DNA from: Bacteroidota bacterium
Lineage (GTDB): Bacteria; Bacteroidota; Bacteroidia; B-17B0; Aurantibacillaceae
Reading direction: 5' to 3'
Length of the DNA stretch: 56,979 nucleotides
Assembly: GCA_013816895.1 (NCBI GenBank)
Contig: JACDDR010000002.1
Coordinates: 1-56,979, forward strand
The notes beneath the pieces are model-generated. The model saw only the letters and a list, made by a program, of their open reading frames with translations, was not told where the DNA came from and made no database searches. Within the stretch, counting starts at the first letter, position 1; each line of letters opens with the position of its first letter. Positions 17,899 to 27,102 of this stretch are shown here, piece by piece. The position numbers were made by a program, and so were the translations under genes.

Positions 17899-19914
17899 AT
17901 GATGTCAAAAGAAGAATTCAAATCAGTGATCCTTGCCGGAATTCCCGCGGAACTTCCTTCTCCAAGGCCTTACGAAACCCTTATCAATCACGCGCCAAAA
18001 CGCAAGGATATACTTTCACCGGAAGAAAAAAAACTAGCCATCCGCAATGCCTTGCGTTATTTCGATTCAAAACACCATACAATACTTGCAAAAGAATTTG
18101 CTGAAGAATTAAAAACGTATGGTCGTATTTACATGTACCGTTTCAGGCCTGAATATAAAATTTTCGCGAGGCCTGTTAACGAATATCCTCATCAAAGTAT
18201 TCAGGCGGCGGCCATTATGCACATGCTGAGCAATAACCTGGATTACGCAGTAGCGCAGCATCCGCACGAACTCATCACTTACGGTGGCAATGGATCTGTG
18301 TTTCAAAATTGGGCGCAGTATCTTCTTACCATGCAATATCTGGCCACTATGACCAATGAGCAGACCCTGGTCTTATACAGCGGCCATCCCATGGGATTGT
18401 TTCCTTCTCATAAAGATGCGCCACGGGTGGTTGTTACCAATGGCATGATGATTCCGAATTACAGCAAGCCTGATGATTGGGAAAAATTTAATGCGCTTGG
18501 CGTAACACAATACGGACAAATGACCGCGGGCAGCTTTATGTATATTGGTCCGCAGGGGATAGTGCATGGCACAACGATAACCGTTATGAATGCCGCACGC
18601 AAAAAATTTAAAACGGAAGACGAACGTAGAGGAAAATTATTTGTTACCTGTGGTTTAGGCGGAATGAGCGGAGCGCAGCCCAAAGCGGCAAAAATAGCAG
18701 GGCTGGTATCCATTACTGCCGAAATAAATCCAAAGGCTGTTAAAACCCGTCACGCGCAGGGATGGGTAGATGAAGTGTTTAGTAATCTGGATGAACTCAT
18801 TACAAGAACAAAAAAAGCGCAGCAAACTAAAGAAGCGGTAAGCCTTGCCTACGAAGGCAACGTGGTAGATTTATGGGAACGCCTGGTAAATGAAAACATG
18901 AAGGTGGATATCGGTACTGACCAAACTTCCCTTCATAACCCCTGGTCCGGCGGCTACTACCCGGCCGGCTTTACGCTGGAGGAAAGCAATAAAATGATGG
19001 CTGCACAACCTGCTGAATTTAAAAAGCATGTTCAGAATTCTTTAGTGCGCCATATTAACGCCGTGAACTCATTACATAGTAATGGTATGTATTTCTTCGA
19101 CTACGGTAACGCGTTTTTGCTGGAAGTATCGCGGGCCGGCGGAGATGTATTTAAAAATAAAGATACAGGTGAATTCAAATACAATTCCTATGTACAGGAT
19201 ATTTTAGGTCCCATGTGTTTTGATTATGGCTTTGGTCCGTTTCGCTGGGTGTGTACTTCAGCAGATCCTGCAGATCTTGCTATTACCGACAAATTAGCGC
19301 AACATGTACTGGAAGATATTTACAAAACTGCGCCGGAAGAAATTAAACAGCAGCTTAACGATAACATTGTGTGGATTAAAAATGCTCAACAAAATAATCT
19401 GGTAGTAGGCTCACAGGCAAGAATCCTTTATGCCGATAGTGAAGGGCGTGTGAAGATTGCAATGGCCATCAACAAAGCCATTAAAGAAGGAACTATTTCT
19501 GCGTCAGTGGTTTTAGGCCGCGATCATCACGATGTGAGCGGCACCGATTCACCTTATCGTGAAACCTCCAACATATATGACGGAAGTAAATTTACCGCTG
19601 ACATGGCCGTTCAAAATTTTGTTGGTGATGCTTTTCGGGGCGCTACATGGATCAGTCTGCACAATGGCGGCGGCGTGGGCTGGGGAGAAGTAATCAATGG
19701 CGGTTTTGGTCTGGTGCTCGATGGTTCGGAAGATGCAGACCGCCGTTTGCAATCGATGCTTTTCTGGGATGTGAATAACGGAATAGCCCGCCGTAGCTGG
19801 GCGCGCAACAAGGAAGCGCTTTTTGCCATTAAACGTGAAATGGAACGTACGCCAGGATTAAAAGTAACACTACCCAATCTTGTTAATGATGAAACCCTTG
19901 AAGGATTAATTTAA
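17899..19914 (+). CDS. hutU: Urocanate hydratase (urocanase)
   Basis: The 671-residue product hydrates urocanate to 4-imidazolone-5-propionate with a tightly bound NAD+, the second step of histidine breakdown. Signatures include YSGHPMGLFPS, TCGLGGMSGAQPKAAKIAG (NAD-binding), DQTSLHNPWSGGYYPAG, GPMCFDYGFGPFRWVCTS and LHNGGGVGWGEVINGGFG. It is about 110 residues longer than the ~555-residue proteobacterial enzyme, consistent with a longer sub-family. Histidase, imidazolonepropionase and formiminotransferase genes are not in the window, so the pathway is split. The gene lies between the SecA-like protein and the YjdF-type protein with 13-14 nt gaps. Confidence 0.96.
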   Translation: MMSKEEFKSVILAGIPAELPSPRPYETLINHAPKRKDILSPEEKKLAIRNALRYFDSKHHTILAKEFAEELKTYGRIYMYRFRPEYKIFARPVNEYPHQSIQAAAIMHMLSNNLDYAVAQHPHELITYGGNGSVFQNWAQYLLTMQYLATMTNEQTLVLYSGHPMGLFPSHKDAPRVVVTNGMMIPNYSKPDDWEKFNALGVTQYGQMTAGSFMYIGPQGIVHGTTITVMNAARKKFKTEDERRGKLFVTCGLGGMSGAQPKAAKIAGLVSITAEINPKAVKTRHAQGWVDEVFSNLDELITRTKKAQQTKEAVSLAYEGNVVDLWERLVNENMKVDIGTDQTSLHNPWSGGYYPAGFTLEESNKMMAAQPAEFKKHVQNSLVRHINAVNSLHSNGMYFFDYGNAFLLEVSRAGGDVFKNKDTGEFKYNSYVQDILGPMCFDYGFGPFRWVCTSADPADLAITDKLAQHVLEDIYKTAPEEIKQQLNDNIVWIKNAQQNNLVVGSQARILYADSEGRVKIAMAINKAIKEGTISASVVLGRDHHDVSGTDSPYRETSNIYDGSKFTADMAVQNFVGDAFRGATWISLHNGGGVGWGEVINGGFGLVLDGSEDADRRLQSMLFWDVNNGIARRSWARNKEALFAIKREMERTPGLKVTLPNLVNDETLEGLI

Positions 19915-19927
19915 ATTAAATTCCCCC

Positions 19928-20578
19928 ATGATGAAATTATCCACAACCTCTTCTCCAGAACGCATACCCTTCAGGCAAAATCGTTTACTACAGCTTTGCG
20001 CGGTTGTTTTCCTCACCATCTGGCTCTCCACTCTGGCCGGCACTTCCAACATCACCAATTGGATCACCGAAAATGCGCTGGTAGTAATTTTTCTTGCAGG
20101 GCTAACTCTTACTTATAAAAAGTTTAAATTTTCTGATTTAAGTTATGTGCTTATCACCATTTATTTATGCCTCCATGTGTACAGCGCAAAATACACGTAT
20201 GCTGAAAATCCGTTTGGTTACTGGTTAAAAGATCATCTTCATCTTGCGCGTAACCATTACGACAGGATCGTTCATTTCAGTTTTGGATTTATGCTTGCAT
20301 ATCCAATGCGCGACTATTTTAAAAATCATTTTAACTGGCCGAATTGGGTTTGCTGGGTTTTGCCTTGCGAGATAGCGCTTTCATTTGGTGGTGCTTATGA
20401 AATTATTGAATGGGCGGTAGCGGATGTGTTCTTCCCTGCGGAAGGTATTGCCTACCTTGGTACCCAGGGAGATATCTGGGACGCGCAAAAGGATATGTCG
20501 CTTGCGTGGCTTGGCGCCATTTTGAGCATGGTGATTGCGTCTTTTCTGAAGAAATTTCTAAAGGAGAAAGTAGCTTAA
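19928..20578 (+). CDS. DUF2238/YjdF-type integral membrane protein
   Basis: The 216-residue protein has about six hydrophobic segments and the conserved DUF2238 features ARNHYDRIVHFSFGFMLAYP and GGAYEIIEWAVADVFFPAEG, followed by GTQGDIWDAQKDM. The invariant charged residues (Arg/His/Asp, then Glu/Glu and Asp) sit near membrane ends. The family is widespread and uncharacterised. It starts 13 nt after hutU and probably shares its transcript. A terminator hairpin immediately follows, shared with the convergent small gene. Confidence 0.87.
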   Translation: MMKLSTTSSPERIPFRQNRLLQLCAVVFLTIWLSTLAGTSNITNWITENALVVIFLAGLTLTYKKFKFSDLSYVLITIYLCLHVYSAKYTYAENPFGYWLKDHLHLARNHYDRIVHFSFGFMLAYPMRDYFKNHFNWPNWVCWVLPCEIALSFGGAYEIIEWAVADVFFPAEGIAYLGTQGDIWDAQKDMSLAWLGAILSMVIASFLKKFLKEKVA

Positions 20579-20581
20579 ATG

Positions 20582-20602
20582 AAAAAGCCTCCCGAAGGAG
20601 GC
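20582..20602 (-). terminator. Intrinsic terminator between convergent genes
   Basis: GCCTCC (20587-20592) and GGAGGC (20597-20602) form a 6-bp stem with a CGAA loop. Read on the minus strand the stem is followed by TTTTTC, so it is best as terminator of the 73-aa gene. On the plus strand it lies only 9 nt after the YjdF-type stop and may also help end that message. Confidence 0.75.
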
Positions 20603-20608
20603 TCAATC

Positions 20609-20830
20609 TTATTCAGGTTTGCGTATTCCTGCAATTATTGTTTTGCCGGAAGGCGTAGTAATTAAGGTATAACGCACCGAATCTCCAATTTTAAAAGTAA
20701 CTGTGGCTCCGGGGTGATAGAAGTCGCGGCTTAAACCGGTTCCGTCTTCTCTTATAATCCCTGTGTCTTCTAAGTAGTACGCTTCAATAATTCCTGATTT
20801 TTCTTCCTGTGAAACTTGTGCTGCTGGCAT
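20609..20830 (-). CDS. Small OB-fold/cold-shock-like hypothetical protein
   Basis: The product is 73 residues. After a short N-terminal tail the pattern GIIEAYYLEDTGIIRED, FKIGDSVRYTLI and GKTIIAGIRKP resembles a cold-shock/S1-type OB fold (G-x-I...G-x-I...D...G-D-x-V-x-Y...A-x-I), although the RNP aromatic motifs are degenerate. Nucleic-acid binding is therefore only a guess. It has its own terminator at 20582-20602 and is divergent from the TPR/SpoIIE gene, so it is a single-gene unit. The length and the terminator support it being real. Confidence 0.65.
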   Translation of the reverse strand: MPAAQVSQEEKSGIIEAYYLEDTGIIREDGTGLSRDFYHPGATVTFKIGDSVRYTLITTPSGKTIIAGIRKPE

Positions 20831-20879
20831 ATTTGTGTATTTTTAAGGTTTATAATACTAAGATAAATGTATTAATTTA

Positions 20880-22850
20880 ATGTACAAATTTTCCTTTATA
20901 ATTTTATTGTTAATTTCTATTTCCCTTAAGGGCCAGCTCAAACTCGATTCTCTGAAAACAGTATTATCAAAGCAAAAAGACGACACTAATAAAGTAAATA
21001 CCCTCCACAAACTAATAAAAGAATCTGACCCACAACAGGGAGTAGAGTACGCCCTTGCGGCAAATAAACTCAGTCAACGGCTGGGCTATAAGCTTGTTCG
21101 CAATTATATTGATCTTTCGGACCAATACGATCTCCTTTCAAATTACAAGCAGGCCATTTATTACAATCAGCTTGCATTAAAGGAAGCGATGAAACTTCAG
21201 TATCCTGCGAAAGAATATTATCTTTCCCGGATATGTACTACCCTCGGACTTATTGATGAAAAAATGGGAAATTACCAGGGTGCCATTCATGCCGAATCTG
21301 ACGCTATAAAATATTCCAAAGTACTAAACGATGAAAAAGGAATTAACATAAGTCACTTTAATCTTGGTAATTACCAGTCCAAGCTTTTATATTTCGATAA
21401 AGCCCTCGAGGAATACGAGCAAGCCGAAAAAGGCTTTATTAAAACCGGCGATTCTATTTACCTGCCCTATGTTTACAATAGTAAAGGAAATGTTTTTTCT
21501 CAAAGGAAGGAATACGATAAAGCGCTCAGTTATTTTCAAAAATCCTATGATCTTACTCTTCTTTATACGCCTGATGATATTACCTCACTTGCCATATCCA
21601 TGCAAAACATAGGAGAAATGCTTGGCAAACTGGGGAACCCCGATCTCGGGATTGTAAAATGTTTAAAAAGCGCCGAAATGTTCGATAGCGTTAGTGAGCT
21701 CAATCATCTTTGTATGGCATATTACAATGTGGCCGACCTGTATGCAATTAAAGGAGATTACAGAAAGTCAAACGACTATTTTAAAATGTATGTAGCCCTA
21801 AAGGATTCAGTTTTTACTGAAGACACAAAAAATACCATCCATGAAATGTCTATTAAATATGAGACGGAAAAAAAGGAACAGGAAAATAAAATTCTAGCAA
21901 AGGATAATGAAAAACAGCAAATGACCATTTATTATACCTGCGGCGGTCTTCTTTTAATGGCGGGCCTGGTTTTTTCAGTTTATAAAAGCAATCGACTTAA
22001 AACAAAAGCGAATAAACAACTTGCGTATAAAAACGAAATTATCCATCAGCAAAAACAACTGGTGGAAGAAAAACAAACGGAGATTCTTGACTCCATATCC
22101 TATGCTAAACGCCTGCAGGAAGCAATTCTCCCTCCCCTTAACCTTCTGCAGGAATCCTTTAAAGATATTTTCGTGTACTATCAACCTAAGGATATTGTTG
22201 CCGGAGATTTTTACTGGTGCGAAGTAATCGAAAATGCCGGATGTGAATATATTTTTATTGCTGCCGCAGATTGCACTGGCCACGGCGTTCCCGGCGCACT
22301 GGTAAGCGTGGTTTGTTCCAACGCACTTAACCGCGCAGCGCATGAATACAACTTAACGGAGCCCGGCCAGATCTTAAACAAAACCCGTGAGCTTGTTGTT
22401 AAGACATTTGCAAAAAGTGAAAAAAACGTAAAAGATGGAATGGACATTAGCCTGGTATCTATAAAACGTTCAAAAAATTCAGCACTGGAAATTACCTGGG
22501 CCGGGGCCAATAATCCGGTATACATTTTATCCGGCGGGAGTATCAAAGAAATCAAAGGAGATAAGTTTCCTGTTGGTGCTTATATCGACGATGAACCTCG
22601 TCACTTTAAAACACATGAACTTTCCTTACAACCAAGTGACCGCATTTATATTTTCTCTGATGGCCTTCCCGATCAGTTTGGCGGCCCAGATAATAAAAAA
22701 TATAAATACAAACGTTTAAAAGAACAACTTCTAAATTCTTGCAACCTGCCGCTTAAAGAGCAAAAAGATTTTATCCGGAATGATCTAAAATCATGGCAGG
22801 GCACCAACGAACAGGTGGATGATATTCTTATAATAGGCTTTGAGGTTTGA
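20880..22850 (+). CDS. TPR sensor with SpoIIE (PP2C-type) phosphatase domain
   Basis: The 656-residue protein has a signal peptide (~1-19), a periplasmic TPR array (about 25-330; for example YKQAIYYNQLALKEA and YDKALSYFQKSYDL), one membrane helix (about 350-368, TCGGLLLMAGLVFSVYK), a cytosolic coiled coil (KNEIIHQQKQLVEEKQTEIL) and a C-terminal SpoIIE domain. The phosphatase metal motifs are seen as DFYWCE, AADCTGHGVPGALVS, GMDISLVSI and FSDGLPDQFGG. Such proteins dephosphorylate a Ser/Thr-phosphorylated regulator after an envelope signal. This architecture is common in Bacteroidota. No anti-sigma factor partner is adjacent. Confidence 0.92.
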   Translation: MYKFSFIILLLISISLKGQLKLDSLKTVLSKQKDDTNKVNTLHKLIKESDPQQGVEYALAANKLSQRLGYKLVRNYIDLSDQYDLLSNYKQAIYYNQLALKEAMKLQYPAKEYYLSRICTTLGLIDEKMGNYQGAIHAESDAIKYSKVLNDEKGINISHFNLGNYQSKLLYFDKALEEYEQAEKGFIKTGDSIYLPYVYNSKGNVFSQRKEYDKALSYFQKSYDLTLLYTPDDITSLAISMQNIGEMLGKLGNPDLGIVKCLKSAEMFDSVSELNHLCMAYYNVADLYAIKGDYRKSNDYFKMYVALKDSVFTEDTKNTIHEMSIKYETEKKEQENKILAKDNEKQQMTIYYTCGGLLLMAGLVFSVYKSNRLKTKANKQLAYKNEIIHQQKQLVEEKQTEILDSISYAKRLQEAILPPLNLLQESFKDIFVYYQPKDIVAGDFYWCEVIENAGCEYIFIAAADCTGHGVPGALVSVVCSNALNRAAHEYNLTEPGQILNKTRELVVKTFAKSEKNVKDGMDISLVSIKRSKNSALEITWAGANNPVYILSGGSIKEIKGDKFPVGAYIDDEPRHFKTHELSLQPSDRIYIFSDGLPDQFGGPDNKKYKYKRLKEQLLNSCNLPLKEQKDFIRNDLKSWQGTNEQVDDILIIGFEV

Positions 22851-22948
22851 TATCATTGGTAAAGGTTGTTCTGAACTATCTTAAGTCACACATTTCATTA
22901 AGAATTTTCTAACTACCGATTGTTGTTTAAGCCTATTGTTTAAAATTC

Positions 22949-22956
22949 TATATTTG
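22949..22956 (+). promoter_or_regulatory. -7 promoter element of the HNH gene
   Basis: TATATTTG matches TAnnTTTG exactly and ends 14 nt before the ATG at 22971. A TTG at 22923-22925, 23 nt upstream, could act as the -33 element. Confidence 0.5.
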
Positions 22957-22970
22957 ATGGGGAGACCTTT

Positions 22971-23789
22971 ATGCCATACGCAATAATTACAGAAAATGAT
23001 ACTTCGGAATGGAACGATGAAACCGGTGCGTTTTATCATTATCCTACTAGATATCAAAAATTTCTCCAGCCGGGGGCAAAAGTTATCTATTATAAAGGTA
23101 GAATGAAGGATAAGTCTTTTTTGAAAAAAAGATTAACGCCTGATCCTCACTATTTTGGTACGGCTGAGGTAGAAGATTATTTTGAAGACACCAACAGCAA
23201 AAAAAAAGATTTTTATTGTAAAATTATAAAGTTCGCCCCTTTTGCTAAATCGGTGCCACTCAAGCTAAATGACGTGTATTTTGAAATAATTCCGGATAAC
23301 CGAAAGACTAATTATTTTCGAGATGGCGTGCGGATAATAACCAAAGATACTTTTGAGAAAATCCTTCATAGTGCAGGAGCGGAAATCGATAATATCTCAA
23401 ATAAAATTGAGTACTTAACCAATGATCTGAATCAAGGTTTACCCTTAGCTTTCGAATCACAAGAATTATATGAGGGGGCAAAAAAATTTAAATATTCTGC
23501 GTATTATGAACGTAATCCACGTCTGCGATTATTAGCAATACTAATACATGGTTACGATTGCCAAGTTTGTAACTTCAATTTCAAAAATTTTTATGGTGAA
23601 ATAGGTGAAGGCTTTATTCATATTCATCACTTAAAACCTATTTCCCAATTTGGCAAAGATAGCAAAATTAATCCTAAAGAAGATCTCGCAGCACTCTGCG
23701 CTAACTGTCATTCCATGGTTCACAGATATAAAAACAAAGTTATTTCAATTCAAGAGCTCAAAGAATTTATGACTAACCGGCCTTTTTAA
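22971..23789 (+). CDS. PUA/EVE-like domain fused to HNH endonuclease
   Basis: The 272-residue protein has two parts. Residues 1-135 (MPYAIITENDTSEW, FYHYPTRYQKFLQPGAKVIY, HYFGTAEVEDYFED) resemble the EVE/PUA-like modified-base-reading fold. Residues 195-255 are a McrA-type HNH nuclease: zinc pairs C197-x2-C200 and C243-x2-C246, the catalytic IHIHHLKPIS (H219/H220) and H247. Reader plus HNH nuclease is the plan of modification-dependent (type IV-like) restriction enzymes. No methyltransferase is adjacent, which fits that class. The sequence looks more AT-rich than its neighbours by eye. It stands alone with its own promoter and is followed by dinD. Confidence 0.82.
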   Translation: MPYAIITENDTSEWNDETGAFYHYPTRYQKFLQPGAKVIYYKGRMKDKSFLKKRLTPDPHYFGTAEVEDYFEDTNSKKKDFYCKIIKFAPFAKSVPLKLNDVYFEIIPDNRKTNYFRDGVRIITKDTFEKILHSAGAEIDNISNKIEYLTNDLNQGLPLAFESQELYEGAKKFKYSAYYERNPRLRLLAILIHGYDCQVCNFNFKNFYGEIGEGFIHIHHLKPISQFGKDSKINPKEDLAALCANCHSMVHRYKNKVISIQELKEFMTNRPF

Positions 23790-23942
23790 AATAGACAGTT
23801 GTTCTCTAACAGTACCCATCTTTAATTGTCTCATTTGACTTCTCGAAATTAGGACCAAATTATAATAAGGTGAAGGTTTTAAGGCCCGATCAGATTTACG
23901 AAAATGGTATATTCTATAGTAAGACTTCTTTCTGTTGAATAT

Positions 23943-23950
23943 TAATTTTG
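23943..23950 (+). promoter_or_regulatory. -7 promoter element of dinD
   Basis: TAATTTTG matches TAnnTTTG and ends 4 nt before the dinD ATG, so the message would be leaderless. I see no clear LexA-type palindrome in the 165-nt gap. Confidence 0.5.
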
Positions 23951-23954
23951 TATT

Positions 23955-24791
23955 ATGAAATCTGAAATTATACAGGCCTTGTTTCTAAAATTTGAGAACG
24001 CACGATATACCCACGAAGGCTTTGAATGCTGGAGCGCAAGAGAGTTACAAGGCATTTTGGGATACTTACGTTGGGAAAATTTTATTAAAGTTATAGATAA
24101 AGCAAGAAGTTCGTGTGAGAACAGTGGCAATCAAGCATCTGACCATTTTCTTGATATCACGAAAATGGTGCCCTTAGGCAGTAAAGCTGAGAGATCCATT
24201 AATGATATTGCCCTTACGCGGTACGCCTGCTACCTCATTGCCCAAAATGGTGATCCGGGCAAAAACGAAGTAGCTTTCGCCCAAACTTATTTTGCGGTTC
24301 AAACCCGAAAGCAGGAAATTATTGAAAAAAGGTTATTGGATATAGCACGTGTTAACGCACGGGAAAAGCTCTCCAAATCAGAGAATAAACTCTCTGGTCT
24401 TATATACGAAAGAGGTGTTGATGAAAAAGGATTCGCATTTATAAGATCCAGGGGCGATCAGGCATTATTCGGCGGCTTTACAACTCAAGATATGAAACAA
24501 AAACTTTCTGTGCCGGAAAATCGCCCTCTTGCTGATTTCCTGCCAACCCTAACCATTAAGGCTAAAGATTTTGCAACAGAATTAACAAGTCATAATGTGG
24601 TTGAAAAGAATCTTCAGGGCGAAACTACAATTGGAAATGAACATGTCGAAAACAATAAAGCTGTACGGGAAATTTTAATTGAAAGGGGAGTAAAGCCCGA
24701 GTCATTACCTCCGGCGGAAGATCTAAGCAAAGTGAGACGAAAACTTGAAAGCGAAGATAAAAAAGTACTTAAAGAGGCTAAAAAGAAATAA
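23955..24791 (+). CDS. dinD: DNA-damage-inducible protein D (DinD-like)
   Basis: The 278-residue product matches the DinD family: N-terminal FENARYTHEGFECWSARELQ and LGYLRWENFIKVIDKA (a BRO-N-like fold), LTRYACYLIAQNGDP, VAFAQTYFAVQTRKQE, GFAFIRSRGDQALFGG and a C-terminal charged helix. E. coli DinD is SOS-induced and reported to inhibit RecA-DNA filaments. In many genomes it sits next to mobile or defence genes, as here beside an HNH nuclease. Length matches the family. Its stop is 2 nt from that of the convergent TonB receptor. Confidence 0.92.
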   Translation: MKSEIIQALFLKFENARYTHEGFECWSARELQGILGYLRWENFIKVIDKARSSCENSGNQASDHFLDITKMVPLGSKAERSINDIALTRYACYLIAQNGDPGKNEVAFAQTYFAVQTRKQEIIEKRLLDIARVNAREKLSKSENKLSGLIYERGVDEKGFAFIRSRGDQALFGGFTTQDMKQKLSVPENRPLADFLPTLTIKAKDFATELTSHNVVEKNLQGETTIGNEHVENNKAVREILIERGVKPESLPPAEDLSKVRRKLESEDKKVLKEAKKK

Positions 24792-24793
24792 CT

Positions 24794-27049
24794 CTACCTC
24801 ACCGTCCACCTCACTCCGGCATACCCTCTTATTCCCTGCACTGGCGCGTAGTTATAGCTTGGATCAAATGTATACCCATTAGGATTATTTACGGGGTCGC
24901 TGGCTTTTTTATCAAAGGGATCCTGAGGTCTCATGATCGGATCACGCGGAATAAAATTGAGAAGATTTTTCACGCCTCCATATATTTCAAGATCTTTTTT
25001 GAATGCTTTTGTTATTTGTAAATTCAGCAAACAAAACCAGGGAGAAAACTCCGGACGGTAGTCTTTAGGCAATATCGGTAATCGTTGCGGACCATACCAG
25101 TTGCCTGTCAGATCTATCTTTAAAGCGGGACCAGGCAGTGCATAACTCACAATTATATTCCCGCTCCATCTTGGTGATTGCAGCTGCCAGCTGTATCTAA
25201 TAGTTCCCGCGCTGTCTTTAATCGCATTTTGTACGTCGGCATAAGTTGCCCCGAGTATGAACTTGAAATTGCTGGTGCTTGCCAGTGTAGCATTTAAAGA
25301 GAGGCCTCTTGAAAAAGCGAAACCATGTAAATTATCATAAATTACTTTGTTAGGGTCAGCGTCATAATTCGCATAAATCTTATTGGTAAAGTAGTAATAA
25401 AACACGCTGGCATCCCAGATGATCATCGAGGAAGAGGTGAACCTCATTTTGTAAACAACATTTAGCGAACCGTTATAGGATCGCTCGGGCTTTATCTTAT
25501 TTTTAAATTCCACTGTTCGCGCACCCGTAAGGGCCGCATGATCTTCAGTAAAAACGTTCACGATCCTGAAACCCGTCCCAAAATTAAACCGCATAATAAA
25601 CCGGTAATTCGGACTCCATTTATAGGCAAGGCGTGGCGATGGAACAAAACGGTATACATTGTTATAATCTCCCCGGAACCCTAACAGCAATTTATGTTTA
25701 GACGCACTGTCGAGAGCAATTTCGTTTTGTACAAAAATACCGGTTGTATGTGTATTGTCGGGTTTATTTAATTTTCCGTCTTCGCTTTGTGTTATCACCG
25801 TGTTATCATCAAACCAAAGATTCTTATACGCAATACCCATTAAAAAATCATTTTTTCCGAACTGATGATTCCAGTAGGTTTGAGCGAAAGCCGTGGATTG
25901 CAATGCCATAAAAGGAGTCACGCCGTAATAGGAGTTCTGGTCATGAAGGTTATAAGAAATTTGAGTAAAAACTTTTTCAGCACAAGGCCACTGGTATTTC
26001 CCAATAAACTCTCCGCGCTTTGCATAAATACTTTCGCCGTAAACGCTGTCACCACCCCTGAATTGCTTGCCCCACTGTGTTTCCCCGCCCCATCGGTCTT
26101 CGTACACATACCTTCCTGCAATACTGAATTCCCTGTTGTCTTTTCGTTCCACGTTAACTTTACTGAACAGTGAAAACCTTTTTTGGAGTGTTACATCGGT
26201 AAAATTATCATGATTTATATCAGCTATCTTATCATAATAATAAGTGTTCGTGCCAATGAGCCAGTTTGCTTTTTTTCCTATTTTTAATTTCGCGCTCAGG
26301 TCAAGACTATTCTCCTGATAAGAGGTTCCATAATAATCGATATAAAACTTTGGTGCACGTGAAGGATTTTTTGTAATGAGATTAATAGTCCCACCCATCG
26401 CTTCTGAACCATACAAGGCGCTCGCAGGGCCTTTGGCAATCTCCAATCGTTCGATCATGCTTGCAGGTATGCCCATTAGTCCGTACACAGAAGAGAGCCC
26501 GCTTACGATCGGCATTCCATCAATAAGGATCAATGTATAAGGACCTTCAAGGCCGTTAATGTGGATGTCGCCGGTATTGCAAACGTTGCAGTTGATCTGC
26601 GGCTTTACACCGTTTACCAGTGAAGTAGCTTCAAAAAGATTGGGAGTTGATGTTTTTTGGAAGAGCTTTGGAGTAATAATGTCAATGTTTACCGGACTAT
26701 CATCTTTATTAATTTCTTTCATGGTGCCCGTAACCACAACTTCCTCAAGGCCTTGTTCTTCCGCTTTCAAAATAATCGCCAGTACACCTTCAAAAGGCAC
26801 GGTGAGTTTAATTTCTCTTTTTTCATACCCTGAGGCCTGTATCGTGAGTTTATATTTTCCAGACTGAATCTGCTTGAAAGTGAAGCTCCCAGAACTGTCG
26901 CACAATTTAATAGTTTTATCAAGTCCCACTGCAGCGAATGCCAGAGCTTCCCCGGCGCTGTTTTCAATTGTACCTCTAATGGTATACCCTTTCTCCTGTG
27001 CAATTAAACCGCAACAACAAAATAGAAATAAAAAAATCAGTCTGGCCAT
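24794..27049 (-). CDS. TonB-dependent receptor, probably metal/metallophore uptake
   Basis: The 751-residue outer-membrane receptor has a signal peptide (~1-17), a carboxypeptidase-regulatory-like beta domain (about 22-105), a plug domain (about 115-230: GLEGPYTLILIDGMPIVSGL, GPASALYGSEAMGGTINLI) and a 22-strand barrel ending in YAGVRWTVR. A C-x-x-C pair in the plug (INCNVCNTGDIHING) may bind a metal or form a disulfide. TonB energy drives uptake of its ligand. It is divergent from a DtxR/MntR-type regulator with an operator between them, which argues for iron or manganese-linked control. The exact ligand is unknown. Confidence 0.9.
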   Translation of the reverse strand: MARLIFLFLFCCCGLIAQEKGYTIRGTIENSAGEALAFAAVGLDKTIKLCDSSGSFTFKQIQSGKYKLTIQASGYEKREIKLTVPFEGVLAIILKAEEQGLEEVVVTGTMKEINKDDSPVNIDIITPKLFQKTSTPNLFEATSLVNGVKPQINCNVCNTGDIHINGLEGPYTLILIDGMPIVSGLSSVYGLMGIPASMIERLEIAKGPASALYGSEAMGGTINLITKNPSRAPKFYIDYYGTSYQENSLDLSAKLKIGKKANWLIGTNTYYYDKIADINHDNFTDVTLQKRFSLFSKVNVERKDNREFSIAGRYVYEDRWGGETQWGKQFRGGDSVYGESIYAKRGEFIGKYQWPCAEKVFTQISYNLHDQNSYYGVTPFMALQSTAFAQTYWNHQFGKNDFLMGIAYKNLWFDDNTVITQSEDGKLNKPDNTHTTGIFVQNEIALDSASKHKLLLGFRGDYNNVYRFVPSPRLAYKWSPNYRFIMRFNFGTGFRIVNVFTEDHAALTGARTVEFKNKIKPERSYNGSLNVVYKMRFTSSSMIIWDASVFYYYFTNKIYANYDADPNKVIYDNLHGFAFSRGLSLNATLASTSNFKFILGATYADVQNAIKDSAGTIRYSWQLQSPRWSGNIIVSYALPGPALKIDLTGNWYGPQRLPILPKDYRPEFSPWFCLLNLQITKAFKKDLEIYGGVKNLLNFIPRDPIMRPQDPFDKKASDPVNNPNGYTFDPSYNYAPVQGIRGYAGVRWTVR

Positions 27050-27053
27050 ACTA

Positions 27054-27061
27054 CAAATTTA
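27054..27061 (-). promoter_or_regulatory. -7 promoter element of the TonB receptor
   Basis: On the minus strand TAAATTTG ends 4 nt before the receptor ATG (27049), predicting a leaderless transcript. The inverted repeat at 27081-27096 then lies at about -32 to -47 of that start and would block polymerase when occupied. Confidence 0.55.
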
Positions 27062-27080
27062 ACACGCCCTAAATAAATTA

Positions 27081-27096
27081 ATTAGGTACACCTAAT
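27081..27096. promoter_or_regulatory. DtxR/MntR-type operator
   Basis: ATTAGGTACACCTAAT is an inverted repeat with two 7-bp arms (ATTAGGT / ACCTAAT) and a 2-nt centre. It resembles the TTAGG...CCTAA half-sites of DtxR/IdeR/MntR operators. It lies in the 65-nt gap between the divergent TonB receptor and regulator genes and overlaps the upstream promoter region of both. One bound repressor could therefore control the receptor and itself. Confidence 0.75.
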
Positions 27097-27102
27097 TTTG
27101 TG

